Source: Gonapodya prolifera JEL478
Lineage: Eukaryota > Monoblepharomycota > Monoblepharidomycetes > Monoblepharidales > Gonapodyaceae
NCBI GenBank assembly: GCA_001574975.1
Contig: KQ965754.1
Coordinates: 393,253-448,438, forward strand
DNA: 55,186 nt
Reading direction: 5' to 3'
The translations under genes were made by a program, and so were the position numbers. Shown one piece after another: positions 23,757 to 35,893 of the stretch (position 1 is the first letter of the stretch; the number at the start of each line of letters is the position of its first letter). Below the pieces are notes generated by a model. The model was not told the origin of the DNA. It did not search any database and was given only the letters and a program-made list of their open reading frames with translations.

Positions 23757-26737
23757 ATCTTGGAAGAGTGGTGTTGAGCGTGAGGGGATCGCAAAAGGGG
23801 TTTCGACTATTCTGCCGTTTATCCGACACGCCAATAAACACTGAGACAAGAGCCCGACATAGGCACGAAAGCCACAGTATCCTCCGACTTCGACAATATT
23901 TATTGAAGTGCTAGAAATCGCATCCGGGTGGGGAGTTTTGCGAAAAGGACTTAACACCTTGATTGACCATTTTTCGCAAACGGTAGAGTACTCGCTCTTG
24001 TCACAGCTGCCCATCATTGAGACCTTCATGACGTTGACTGACTGACTCGGTATCGGCGCCTCCTACTCTTTCTACAAATGGTCAGACTCTTTCAGCAACG
24101 AATGACGTTGCTGTAATATTGATCGAGACTTGGTCTCCAAAGAAGATTACTACGCCGCACAATATGAACCCCGAGATGAGTGATGACGATTGACTCGAGT
24201 CACCAACATGGCACAACTGGCTTGGGCACAGTCTCGGCGGGGGAGCGTCCAGAAGGTAAAAAGAGTAAGATATTTAGCGCGCGCGGAGCGGAAATGCAGT
24301 AAGAGAAGATGCGAGTTTCTAAACATGCGTGGCTACACAAAGCAAACACTACAAGCGAAGGGAGAGCTATTGTTTAGGGGACGTACAAAATACAGTGTGT
24401 CGTGCGAGCAGAGTTGTGGTTAAATTTTCGTTGCGTGGTGGCTGGTGCCACAGGCATGTAATCAGCTATCCTTGTTGCGAACTGGCACACATGAAGCTGG
24501 CACAACCCTCCCGGAGCTCATTGTGAGAAGAGTACAGTTTTACGGTGCGTCCAAAAAGTGTACAACGGCAAAAGGCTCAAGGGGACACCGGAACGAAGCG
24601 CCGAGAAAGGGCAACGAGCTTCCGCCCGCCAGCAGCCGCCACCCAGAACGCAGCACAAGCGCTCTAACTCGCTATCTACTTCAGTTTCAGAGTTTCATAG
24701 CTCGGTTGCCGGAGCTTATACACATCGTCATGTACCCAAGTCTTGGCGCAAATCAATCAATATACATGTCCTCTGGTCCTGTCACCCTCTGTAAGTACGT
24801 ACAAAAACTGCCGAGCTCGATTCATTCACATATGAGTGAGAACTCTCCCCGCTCACAAAAAACCCATTCAAACCCCTTGTGGCGCACGGAGTGCCCTGTG
24901 GCATGGAGGTTCAATAATTTTATTTAGTAAAGGCCATCGACACACCTGGGTGCCAAAAGCACGTATGAGCATTGGCACAACAATTGGAGACAGTGGTGAC
25001 TCTTTGAGTCCCTCCCTGGGGTACTTCGAAGCAGTAAATTTGCGAGTTGGAACCACCACAAAACGAGACCGCCAGCTTGACACAGAATAACAGTGCGTGT
25101 GGCGTTCAAAAGGCAGGAGTTTGGAAGACTGGCGCAAGACCGCAAGTGCAGACTGTCAACTGTTCGTCCCACAAAGACAAAGCACCGAGTAACGTTGCCC
25201 CGCAAGACAGCTTGGTACAAGGTGGGGACTGGGTCAAGGGGTAGAACATCCAAAGAAATGCAAGATTCACACGGAAAGACGACAGTCACGCGTGAGACGC
25301 AACCCTGATTGGAAATGTGGAGCCAAGTCCCTTCTGCGCACTCTAGCTTGTTCAAATCAGGCTAGAATAGTAGGAAAACTATGCATAAGCCGTACTCACC
25401 ACAGTACAGATGAGTGACACCGAATCCAGCTGACGTCACCACATGCGACGCAACCCTTCAAAAGAGAGTGCCACCTACTCTGGCAATGTCCTAAGAGAGC
25501 ACGAAAAGCGTAAGTGTGTGTCCCTTGGTGGGTGTGGGGTCAAGCACTCCAGCTTCGTTCAACGCTTGCGTTACGATGTGCCCCCCCCAAAAATGATGCA
25601 AACACCGCAAAACCGGATTATTTACAGTCGAAGCGGGTTGCGTCTAAAATGTAAACATAGGCAAGGTGGGGCTCAGTGCGGGCGTCGGGCGAGGCGGAAA
25701 TGGCGAAACAGGGATCTGGTTGAAACATGCGAGGCTACACCAGGGCCAACAATGTACCGAGCTCTGAATGACATTGCCCATGTGGCAACGTGCGAGGACG
25801 ACGCGAGGTGGGGCGTGTCCAAAGTTAGGAATGAGGTTGCAGGACGAGGGTACCCAGGTGAAGGTGGGTTCGGTGGCACGTAGCGTCGTTGTTATCTGTA
25901 GCAACGCGTATGGTTGAGCATGAATTGTACTGCCATGCAAGGCAGATGGATGAGGGCAGGGCGTGGGGTACCTGCCACGGTTTCCGATGTCAACATAACC
26001 CATTGACATCACCGTACTCTGTTACCAGGGTGAACGCTTGTGTAAAGCGGATCAACTTCCAAATAACGAGGTATTCCAACCAGTGGAAGGTTCAAGAGTG
26101 TGGTTGTCGTGGAACAGGAAGCATACGACTGGCTCTATTCTCTATCTTGAATAACCTCACCACAAGCACCAAATGGCCCTCAAAAGGGGGATCCACCTGT
26201 ACTGGGGACGTCCAAAACTATTGGGTGAAATGTTTCGTTGCGTGGTGTCTCGGGCGTGTGGTCAACTTTCATTGCTGGACCTGCGCCATGTTGATTTGGA
26301 TGCGACCCAAGGCATGGTCATGCGTCGTACGTCCCGGTTTGGGAAGTGTCCAAAAAAACAAGCCAAAAGAAGGTGGAGCAGTGGAGGAGTGGAGTGGTAG
26401 CACTTGACATGTTCGAGCTGCGTGGGACCACCAAGAGTTCGTTGTCACCACATTGCTTTACTGATGGCACTTTCGCGACAATCCCGTCGGTCCAGGAAGC
26501 CATGGCGCGTCCAAAATCTCCGAGTCAGTGTCCCGGGCCTGGCAACACAGCCTGTTGGTTGGGTTCAACCAATTGGAAACTAATATCCCCATCTCTGATC
26601 TCCCAGGGTGCCCGCGGGTACCCTCGCACGAAGAACGAAGGGGCACATCCAATTACTCACGAAACTACACTTCTGCAACAGTATTCGTTAGACTTCTTTT
26701 TATCGAACGTAATGTTGTTCGGTGTTGTATAAGGGGC

Positions 26738-26743
26738 CACGTG
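26738..26743. promoter_or_regulatory. CACGTG palindrome upstream of glutathione peroxidase
   Basis: A perfect CACGTG E-box-type hexamer lies 234 bp before the peroxidase ATG, just after a TATA-like gtataaggg. bHLH factors bind this hexamer in fungi. A single copy could be chance. Confidence 0.3.
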
Positions 26744-26976
26744 ATTTTTTCTTTGTCACTGGAATTATGTGAGGGCCGCGGGCTAAGCCGTCTTGTCCGA
26801 CACTCCACCTGGAAAGCGGTCGAAGACTTCCGACAACATAAAAGACTTCAAAAGTTCTGGCATCGAATCGTCGACTTCTCTCTCGCATTCCGGTCAGAAG
26901 CTCGTTCCGGCATCACTCAGTATCTCCATTCCCGTGCCATAACACCTTCGCCTTCGCCTCCAAGCCACTCAGTACA

Positions 26977-28230
26977 ATGTCCGGCGACAACGAAACCTTC
27001 TACGCTCTCGTGAGTATTCTTTTTCGGATGATGCGATGCTCTTCCATCGGAATCGTCTCACTGTATCTCACTCCCTCGTCGCCCGCCCTCGTTACCGTCA
27101 ACAACCCGCGGAACATGAAAATAGTCTGCCGTCTCCGCAAAGGGCGAGCCCATCAACTTCACCGATTTTCGCGGAAAGGTCGTCCTCATTGTCAACGTCG
27201 CCTCCAAGTGCGGTTTCACGCCCCAGTACAAGGGGCTTGAAGAGCTCCACGAGAAGTTTGCCGACCGGGGTCTTGTCGTCCTTGGATTCCCCTGCAACCA
27301 GTTCGGTGCCCAGGAACCAGGTCAAGAGGAGGAAAGTGAGTATCTCGAGGTCTGGAGTGCGAAACACGGAAGACCGCGGGCTACGAAGGCAGAATTGCCG
27401 GAGGAGGACCTAGGCGCGATAACGTCGACCGAGGACTCTTACGCGGAGCGAACCCGAGGCCTAGGCGCGACAGCGCCGATCGAGGCGACTGTTCCACGAG
27501 TACCGTATTCTTCGCGTTACTCTTTCGTAAAGCGAACCCAAGGCCTAAGTGTGATAGCGCTGATCGAGGACCTCTTTCGCGGAGCGAACCCGAGACCTAG
27601 ACGGACCGAGGCGACTGTTTCCGGCGGAGCGTATTCCTTCGCCGGATGCGTATACTATACGCGGAGCGTACTCCATCGGACGACATACTTTTCTCCATGC
27701 CGGAGGCATATTACCTACACCGAATCGCAGTGCTCACCCACCACCCACGCTCTTCCAGTCGTTGAATTTTGCTCCCGCACCTTCAACGTGAAATTCCCCA
27801 TCACCAAGAAGATCGAGGTCAACGGCGACAACGCCCACCCCGTCTACAAGTACCTCAAGTCCCAGAAGAGCTGGCTCGGTTTCTCTGGTATCAAATGGAA
27901 CTTTGAGGTGAGAGTCTTGTCCCTGGAGTATGGAGTTGTCGAAGGGAATTAAAGGACTGCTTCAACGCCGATTCTCCCCCATCCTTCGTTGTGTCGCCTC
28001 GCCCTCTGCAATATCAATTTCCTCTTGTCGATCCACGTCTCCCCTTGCCCCCGACTCAACTCCATGATTCACCCTCCACATTTGTCTCCCTCATCGAATG
28101 TATCGTCATGTCGCGTCCCCATCCACAGAAATTCCTGATCAACAAGAAGGGTGTCGTGACCGCCCGCTACACCTCCGTGTCCACTCCCGAGGGAATGGTT
28201 GCCGACATCGAGGCACTGTTGAAGGAGTAA
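26977..28230 (+). CDS. Glutathione peroxidase (Cys type)
   Basis: Four exons: 26977-27009, 27125-27335, 27759-27907, 28129-28230, giving 164 residues, normal for the family. The 33-nt first exon encodes MSGDNETFYAL. The peroxidatic site is NVASKCGFTPQY with cysteine in place of selenocysteine. The second block is LGFPCNQFGAQEPG, with the catalytic Gln and the resolving-type Cys. The third is GIKWNFEKFL, with the catalytic Trp and Asn. No signal peptide is present, so it is cytosolic or mitochondrial by an unseen start. Such fungal enzymes usually use thioredoxin to reduce hydroperoxides. Introns 2 (423 nt) and 3 (221 nt) are long for this window; intron 2 holds a GC-rich repeat. The coding part is intact. 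Confidence 0.95.
27395..27640 (+). repeat. GC-rich dispersed repeat inside peroxidase intron 2
   Basis: Three diverged units in tandem, each built from GCGGAGCGAACCCGAG, then GCCTAGGCGCGA, then CGATCGAGG or ACCGAGGA. Unit starts are near 27405, 27460 and 27540. A related copy lies in an intron of TF4 (around 50520-50600). There is no ORF of its own and no terminal inverted repeat that I can define. Confidence 0.65.
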
Positions 28231-28633
28231 ACTTCAAACTGGAGAATCGTATTATCCCATCAGTTGTACCGTAGATCTAATATTTTCTCCTAGCTTTCAC
28301 ATATTCACTCGGAAATTTTGTCTTCGTAAAATTCATGGAAGTCTTCATGTGATTGCGTGTATTCGGAACTTTGCGGAATCAATCGGTCTCGGCAAAACGG
28401 AGACTCAGCGGGAACGTTTCTCCACTTTGCGCTTCCTTATTACGAGAGCTCCTCTGCTTACACGCAAGGGCGACGCAAAAGTCTAATTATCTGATCGATT
28501 GTATTTCGCGAATCCACTGCAAGCCTTCTTTTCGAGGAGCTGGCATTGCCAGTTTTGCTTCGACCTGTCTCCCGGATTCTGTTCTGGCCACGATGTTTTG
28601 GCCTTTTGACCACACCACACGACCACCACCCCG

Positions 28634-31600
28634 ATGGACCCTGACCAGCTAATGCAATCGGCAACCGGCTACCCGTCCGTCCTAGACCTCCAAGCCCGCT
28701 TCGCCAACCAGCCCAATCGAAACGGTTCCATCGTCGGTGCAGGCACTGGGCCATTCGCTGCTGACACCGGACCAGGCGCACCCAGAGGCTCCATTAGCAT
28801 ACCCAAACCGGGCGTCTCAATCAATTCCCTCAACGATGCTCGCCGCCTTTCCGTCGGGGGACGGCCTGGACCGCCTTCTGCCGGAGGTGGACAAGGTGGT
28901 GTCTCAACATCAAACACCCACTCCACATCCTTCCCTGCCACGTCACTGGCGGCGGTACAGAGCTTTCTCGCCAGTCGAAACAACGCCATTTCCTCCGGGG
29001 GTGATATGAAGCAGCAGGCTCGCGGGAGGGAGGCCTCGGTCAACCCGACTGGACTGACCATGGACGATAACTCGGGCGACGAAGAGGATGAGATGGACAT
29101 GGACGGGAATCCGAAGGGGCAGAAGAGTAAACGGATTGGTCAGGCGTGTGATAAGTGAGTGTGGGGGACGGAACAGGGGGAGGAACAGGTCTCGCAACCT
29201 GCATATCCACGAAGTGAGATGTGGCTTCTGCCACGAGGCACGAAGTGGAGATTACGGGGCGATAATGTCACATGTTCTCACATGCGGTACCTTGCTGCGA
29301 TCGAATTGTGGACTTCAACATTCCACATCGGAAGCTGATTTGGTTTGGTACTCCCCTCTTCCTCATCCCCAGCTGCCATCGCAATAAAAAGAGATGTGAC
29401 GGGCAGAAACCATGCACAAAGTAAGAGAACCGTTCTGCTCCTCAGGGAAGCCACTGTCCAACTGTGTCCATCGTTCTGACAGTTGTAAACGAGCAGCACG
29501 CTCTTGCGAGTACACGAGGTCCGCGAGGAAGAAGGAGTCCCGCGCAGCATACATCGTAGCCCTGGAATCCCGGTATGTATCTCTCTCCTTGACGCCCTAA
29601 GCTCTGTGTCTGACGGTGTGCGTGAATTAACAGCCTAAGTCAAATCGAGGGAGTTCTGTCGTCCAAGGGCGTCGGCCTCAACCAGCTGCTCGAGGATCCC
29701 GCCGTGAGCTCTCTCCGGTCATTGTTGGGTAACCGCCCACAGCCGTCGACGTCGGGGACTTCCGGATCGGGCTCTCGTCGAGGGTCAACTGCTCAAAGTA
29801 GCAGCAAGTCGAAGAAGCGACGTTCCACGGACCTGAATGCAATCGACGAAGAGCGAATTATGAACGCGATCTCTCAGCCATCGAGACCGTCGGACAGGCG
29901 GTTCTCGCTCGAAATGTCCCCACCAGCCGAACCGAACCTTCCCACAAGCCACATGAAGCGTTCGCAATCCGACAACCTGTTGGAGACCTACCCTCCCATA
30001 TCCGACTCTGGTGGATCGAATGGTGGCGAATCGGACTATGATCCTCTGGACGCCGTGCCAGAGCATGTGAATGGCATGGCGGTCGAAAACGTGGGACTGT
30101 TTGGGGATGACCTCGCCCTCGACCTTCCCATGGGCCTTGACTCTACGCTTCTCGGAAGCAGTGCAAGAGCACCAAACAGGTTTTCGTTCGACCTGGCTTC
30201 CTATGTTGGGTCCACCGCAACCCCCCCACCGTCGACGGACGTCGCCATGCACCCAGAGGAGTTCTACCCGAACGGCAACATGCCTGGCCTTGTCAGCGCC
30301 GCCGAAGTTGAAGCTCTTTTGGGTGGAAACACTTTCGTGAAACAACAAGGGATTGTCGGACTGAAGCCGTTGTCGGGAGGCGATGATTCCACCCCGCTGT
30401 CGGCGAGCTCTTCCAAAAGGAGTTCTGCCAACACTTTACGACGATCGTCAACTGATCCAAGGATAACACCGGAGGGATCGGGTATGGAGTTTGATCGTTC
30501 TGAAACTCAAAGTAAATTTGAGAGTTTAGTCTCATACTCCACATTCGCATTCAGACGCCGTTCGCCGACCTGCGACGACTCTCTCCGGGGCATCCAATGT
30601 GGGAGATCAAAGTGAAATAGGTCTGAAGGCCAATCAGTTCTCGGGACCTCGCAGACGAACTCAATCGAGTGCTGGCATTTTAGGACTACCCGGAAACGTT
30701 GATCATGTGTTGGGTACACCGTTTGCGCCCGCATCTCTCACACCTTCACAAGCTCCACGAGTGCGTACCCTTAGCGATCTACCATTGCCGTTGGAGTCTC
30801 TACTAGGAGATCATGCTGGATCAGCACAGCTTACAAGTCAGTTTGCCTTCCGCAACGCTATTCCCGTTGCCACCGGTCCCGAAGCGGATGAAAACCGTCT
30901 CTATGGACTTCCCGACGTCAATGGAAGCTCGCCGAACGACATTCTCTCCAGAATGTTGCAATCGCACTCCGGCGATGCTCGCAATGGGGAAGGATTCGGC
31001 AACGTTGCACTCCCGAATGCGAAGCGCAGGCGAATGACAGAACCCAGTGTAGCCTTCTCACCGTTCAGTTTGCGTGCTGATCCCGATTTTTCTGGTGCGG
31101 ATGGCGAATTTCCGATGCTGGACAACACACTTCACATCATTGGAGAGACTCCCACCTCTCCCCCAACGATCAATGTGCCTGGGGAAGGGAATAGTAGTTC
31201 TCGTCCATCTGGTGGCCTACCTTCCAGCCATCTTGATTTCGCCGCGGACTTCTTGAACCCATTGGGCCTGGATGATTCAGGTCGACCTTTGACCCCGAAC
31301 GCAACATCATCTTTCCCAGTGCCCAAGGTGGAGAGACGCGATGCTGTTGGTGGCAGACAGTCAACCGAATATACCGTCGACCAATACCTCGAATCGCGGT
31401 TTGACAGCGACAATATTTCACCATCTTGGGGAGCTCCCGACGCTAATCATCCCGAAGGATACTCATCAGCCGCGAACTCAATCGTGGAAGAGTTTTTCGA
31501 AGGCGCGAGCTTAAATCCGAGTGAAGAGGATCTTTCACTGATGAATCGCCTTGTCTCGCCGATGAAAGTGAGGTGTGTACAAAACGAATGGGTCTTAAAT

Positions 31601-33611
31601 TGCTGAAGCACCAGATAGAGATGATGGTTACATCTCTCACCCTCCGGCAGATATGATCTCCTCGACATCTACTTTGCGTATCCCTCTAGTTTCACACCAA
31701 CCATACACTACCCCAGCTTTCGACGCAACGCCCACCGGCAAAACCCACTGTTGTTAAACAGCATGTACGCTCAAGCTGTCTGCATTGCCAAGTCATTGGG
31801 GATACCCATATCTGGACCAGCTCCCGATCCCATAACCTCCCGCAATGGCGCATCGCCAGCGACTACGACCCCAGATGGCTCCCACTCGTCTCCACCTTTA
31901 TATCAAGGAGTTCCAGACCTCATTTCTGGAACGGATTTGCCACTCGACGCTGTTCAAGGTGCTATTCCTGAGGCGGATTTCTTCTTTGCCCGCGCGAAGC
32001 GCCTCGTTGCTGCCTGTATGGATGAACCCTGTATAAGCAGCGTTGTGGCCCTCGTTGTGCTTTCACTTTACGCTGTGGGTAGTGGAAGGCCGAGCTCTGG
32101 TTGGATGTATTCTGGTATGGTATGTATATACAAATCTCCCGTTTGACACAGTAACCTCCATTAAGATCTTATAATTATAGGCTGTGCGAATGGCCCACGA
32201 ATTGCGTTTGCACAAGCGAGCGTCACCAAATGTGGTCAAGTCTCAAACTTTGAACGACCGGGAAGCGCGGAACCGTGTTTGGTGGTTATGCTTTGCAATG
32301 GATGCTTGCGCCAATGCGATTGCCGATCGGCCGACCTTTGTGAATCTGGAGGAAGTCACGGTCGCGCTCCCCGATGACGAGCTGTGGAATGGACTTGATG
32401 ACTACGGTATGCCAGTTCCAGGCTCTAAAGCAGACGAAATCGCGAAGGCTGCTGAAAAGCGTGGGATGACCGGCCTCTTCGGAAACAGTGGAATGAGCTG
32501 GGAGCTTGCAGCGTTGCCTTCTGGATCTTCGAATGCACTGGCGCCACGCTTCCCGAGTTACGGCTTCAGGGAATATGTGACCCTCATGAAACTGTTCTGT
32601 CGTGTACTGGCACATGCACGCGCGCGGAAGGCAGCTCGAAAACCGAGTGATAACGGGTATTCTGCCGTTGAAGAGCATGTGGCTGGAGTGCAAGACGTTG
32701 GAGTGTGAGTGTTCTATTGTTTCAACAAGGGGACGTTTGCTCCCTTGCTCACATCACGTGTTCCCAGACTTGACGTCGCACTTAATGAGTGGTTTGCCTC
32801 ATTACCTCCACATCTTCGCGAAATTGGGAGCGTCAAGAGTGACAACGATGTCGAGCATCAGCGCACGCTTACATTGTTCTGCCAATCAAGTTTCCTTCAC
32901 ATCGTTTATTACACGACCCGAATATTACTTCATCGGTATGTTTGAATTTGATGTGATCCCTTGTCGCAGTCGTCTTACTGCCTTTCTCCGTTCTGCAGTC
33001 CTGATTTATCTGTTCGCAACTTCTCGTGGCCCACACAACACTCCTTCGAAGCATGTACTGGCGCTGCTGGTCATATTGACAATATAATTCGACGATTATC
33101 GGAAGTGGAACCCACATTCGCTCACTTAAATCCTTTCGCGGCATATTGCATCTTCGAAGTGAGTACCTGCGTTTCACGGAACCTATTCTCGGTGATTCTA
33201 ATTTATTCGCGCCAGTCTGGTATGGTGCACCTCGTTAACTCTATCGTCTTGGACATTGCTCAATCCAGGGCACCAATGCCAACCGCAAACGAAAACGTGA
33301 ATGCGAATGACCTGGCACAGAAGGCCAAAGCCTCAGTTCGCGGACATATTTCAGCGCTCGAAAAGTTGACGCAATATTGGGTTGTTGGCGAGGCTTACTT
33401 GGTGAATCTGAAGAAACTGGCCGCGGAGAACCGCGTCTTTGAATCGCCTGTGGCTCTCCTTGGCCCCTCGGAAGTGGATCAACTGATCTCACCCCTTGGA
33501 GTCGGATCGGAGATGAATCTTGACCTCATGAATGTCGACTTGTCAACCTTGGATCTCGACTTCTTAGGTGGTGTTGACCTTGATGGCTTGGCCGGACCTG
33601 GACTGACCTGA
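28634..33611 (+). CDS. Zn2Cys6 fungal-specific transcription factor (TF2)
   Basis: Ten exons: 28634-29154, 29373-29420, 29483-29572, 29634-30511, 30555-31572, 31651-32119, 32181-32704, 32768-32935, 32999-33158, 33216-33611; 1,423 residues, the longest of the four factors. The zinc cluster, CDNCHRNKKRC-DGQKP-C-TN-C-KRAARS-C, is assembled from three exons: intron 1 splits the codon before Cys2 and intron 2 the codon before Cys5. It is followed by a YIVALESRLSQIEGVL coiled coil. A very long Ser/Pro linker precedes the middle-homology region: VRYDLLDIYFAYPSS, DEPCISSVVALVVLSLYAVG, NRVWWLCFAMDACANAIADR, LPDDELWNGLDDYG. The C-terminal NFSWPTQHSFEACT and SGMVHLVNSIV blocks match TF1 and TF3. It is a nuclear regulator of unknown targets; the alpha-galactosidase starts 233 bp downstream on the same strand. 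Confidence 0.93.
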
Positions 33612-33844
33612 AAAATGATTTGTTACATACACCATGTATCTTCAATGCTTCACATGTACAGTTCTACAATATTACTTTAATACGCTGGTGGTTCGATAAA
33701 ATGCAAGTATTGAACTTAGTAGATAATTTTGTTAGGAAAGCTTATATGTAATTCAGTCGACCTTCCGTTCAAGGCTGTTCGCAGGCAAACTTTCCACCAT
33801 CTCAAATGCAAACCGGACAATGCTCTGGGCTGAACAGAGTCGCG

Positions 33845-35893
33845 ATGCCTTTGTTCTCTGGACTTTTGATTCTGTTTGCCCTCTTGACTGCAGAAACGCA
33901 AGCGAAGGTGCCGACGCAGTTGGGTTTTCACTACCAGGGTGGCGACGTTAACTCGTTTTCTTCTGCTAGCATGATGGCTTGGCACAGACGCCACCGATGG
34001 GTTGGAAGTATGTCTCCCAGAGCGAAGGGTCGCTCCTTCAACATGAACAAGACTTATGAACCGACAGTTCGTGGAATCGATTCGGTTGCAATATCAACGA
34101 GACGTTGGCACGTGAAATTGCCGATTCTATGGTTGCTGAAGGTTGGAAAACTGCTTCCTTCACCACTCAAATGAACTTCGCTTACACAAAGCCGGCCCCG
34201 AACGTACAGGCTATCTCGAAGCAGGATATCAGTACCTGAACCTCGATGATTGTTGGCAGGTAAATTCTCTACCAAGTACACCCGGAAGCCGTTTGCTGTT
34301 TTGATGATATTGAACCTGTCTTACCTGTGAACTTCAAGATCTCACGAGATCCTGTTAGCAACAAGATCGCTGCAGATCCGAAAACGTTTCCATCTGGAAT
34401 TAAAGCCCTTGCAGATTACGTCCACGCCAAAGGACTTAAGCTCGGTCTTTACAGGTTCGTGACTCTGTACTGTCTTCTCCCTTACATCAATTTATAACAC
34501 TTTACACAGTGATGCCGGGGTAATGACGTGCGCTTCTCGACCTGGAAGCCTTGGCTTCGAAGAAATCGATGCAGCGACATATGCGGAGTGGGGAGTGGAC
34601 TATTTGAAATATGATAAGTAAGTGATTTGGTGGGATTGATCTTTTTCACGATATCTGACACTGGTCATCAAAGTTGTCACACGAATGGAGTACCCTTCCT
34701 TGAGCGCTTCACTGCAATGTCTCGCGCCTTGGATAGTCAAACCCGACCCATTGTTTTCTCTATCTGTGAGTGGGGAATGAATAGCCCATGGTCTGGATGG
34801 GGTCGGGAGCTCGGTCACAGCTGGCGAACAACTCCCGATATCTGCGATAAGTTCGACGACGGTGTTCCGGGAGGAGAGCCAGGAATCCTCGCGCGAGTTT
34901 CTGGAGCGTTCGAAACGCTCGTCAGTGTCCTGGGTATCAAACCTATTATTTGGGATATCGCGCCAAAGATTCTTCCAGCCCGACTAGTTGAAATTCTTGC
35001 CCACAGTCGCTGCTCTGTCATGACCCTTCTGGACATGAACGCCGAGCTGACACAATTTGCGGGACCTGGGGGCTGGAATGATCCTGATATGCTGGAAGTC
35101 GGCAATGGCAATATGTCATATGAGGAATACAAGACCCACTTCCTCTTTTGGGCAGCTGTGAGTGTCGCGGGTTCCAAGCTCCTTTAGTACTGTCCAGAAC
35201 TTTTCGGTAATTTTCGCAACCTACAGTTGAAATCGCCTCTTCTGCTTGGGTCTGACCTCCGCAACTGGGGTAAGCAATACGCAGAGATGGTGAAACACGA
35301 GGAAGTGATTCGTGTCAACCAGGATCCTCTTGGAAGAAGCGTCAAGAGGCTGAAAATTACGCGAAATGGCGATCGAGAGGAGATATGGCAAGTGAACACG
35401 AGTGGTGCTGTGTGATATGTTGTTTTGAAATCTTTTGCCTTCCTCCATTTATAGGGGTGGCCCATTAGCGAAGGATGGGGCGGGACGTTCTCGTGCTGTT
35501 TTAGTTCTACTCAACCGCGGGAGGACTTCCGTACAAAACTATGAGCTCCCGTTTTCCACCATCGAAGAGGCGTTTGGTGAAGTAGCTGATCACCAGATTA
35601 CCACTTCAGACTATCAAATTCGGGATACGTGGGAGCGCCGCGATATTGGCGTCTACAATGGTGGTGAAGGACCTCCGTTGAAGACATCACTTGGCTCACA
35701 TTGCGCAGTTATGCTTGTCGTGACACGTATTGATGGTGCCAACATCGTTCAACCCACAAGGGCTGCCGCTCCCACAATGCCGACATTCCAATATGGCAGA
35801 AATGCTATTGAGGCTCCCGAAAACACATCTTCTGCTTCCGGAAGCTCGCGAACGTATCGTAGTGGCGGCTTGACGTACTCGACGTCGAACTGA
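33845..35893 (+). CDS. Secreted GH27 alpha-galactosidase
   Basis: Nine exons: 33845-33907, 33970-34007, 34068-34141, 34210-34259, 34339-34454, 34510-34617, 34674-35157, 35227-35411, 35455-35893; 518 residues. A signal peptide ([20 protein letters not shown]) leads straight into [19 protein letters not shown], the family N-terminus. [11 protein letters not shown] is the substrate-binding loop, [11 protein letters not shown] holds the nucleophile Asp, and [12 protein letters not shown] holds the acid/base Asp in the R-x-x-x-D setting of GH27. [14 protein letters not shown] and [10 protein letters not shown] are also typical. It would cleave terminal alpha-1,6-galactose from galactomannan, pectin side chains or raffinose sugars outside the cell. 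A Ser-rich tail (about 35820-35890) ends the protein. The upstream ATG at 33806 would bury the signal peptide, so I prefer 33845; a tatatgta box lies about 100 bp before it. It sits between TF2 and TF3. Confidence 0.95.

Larger units (their letters stand above)
22440..26520. repeat. Decayed tandem-type repeat, unit about 140-150 bp
   Basis: A core close to GCGTCCAAAA recurs at 22485, 22639, 24547, 25102, 25246, 25813, 26208, 26347 and 26506. Neighbouring copies are about 140-160 bp apart (22485/22639, 25102/25246, 26208/26347/26506). Longer matches surround the core: a GTGGGACCAnCAAGA block followed by ACTGAnGGCnCTTTCGC occurs at about 22720-22785 and again at about 26422-26480. An ACGTATGAGnATTnGCA phrase plus nAACCACCACnAAACnA occurs at about 22350-22455 and 24960-25065. 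The copies are highly diverged and interrupted by other material (Hsp70 and ankyrin relics). I see no ORF of a mobile element. Confidence 0.6.

Noticed and set aside
23202-24029. 275-residue minus-strand ORF as one intact gene
   Set aside because: Only the part between about 23490 and 23756 resembles an ankyrin protein. The downstream part is the reverse complement of the Hsp70 relic and the upstream part has no motif.
29412-29482. Separate small exon 29445-29510 in the TF2 zinc cluster
   Set aside because: Splicing 29420 to 29483 gives a perfect CX2CX6CX5CX2CX6C cluster; the alternative exon spoils the spacing.
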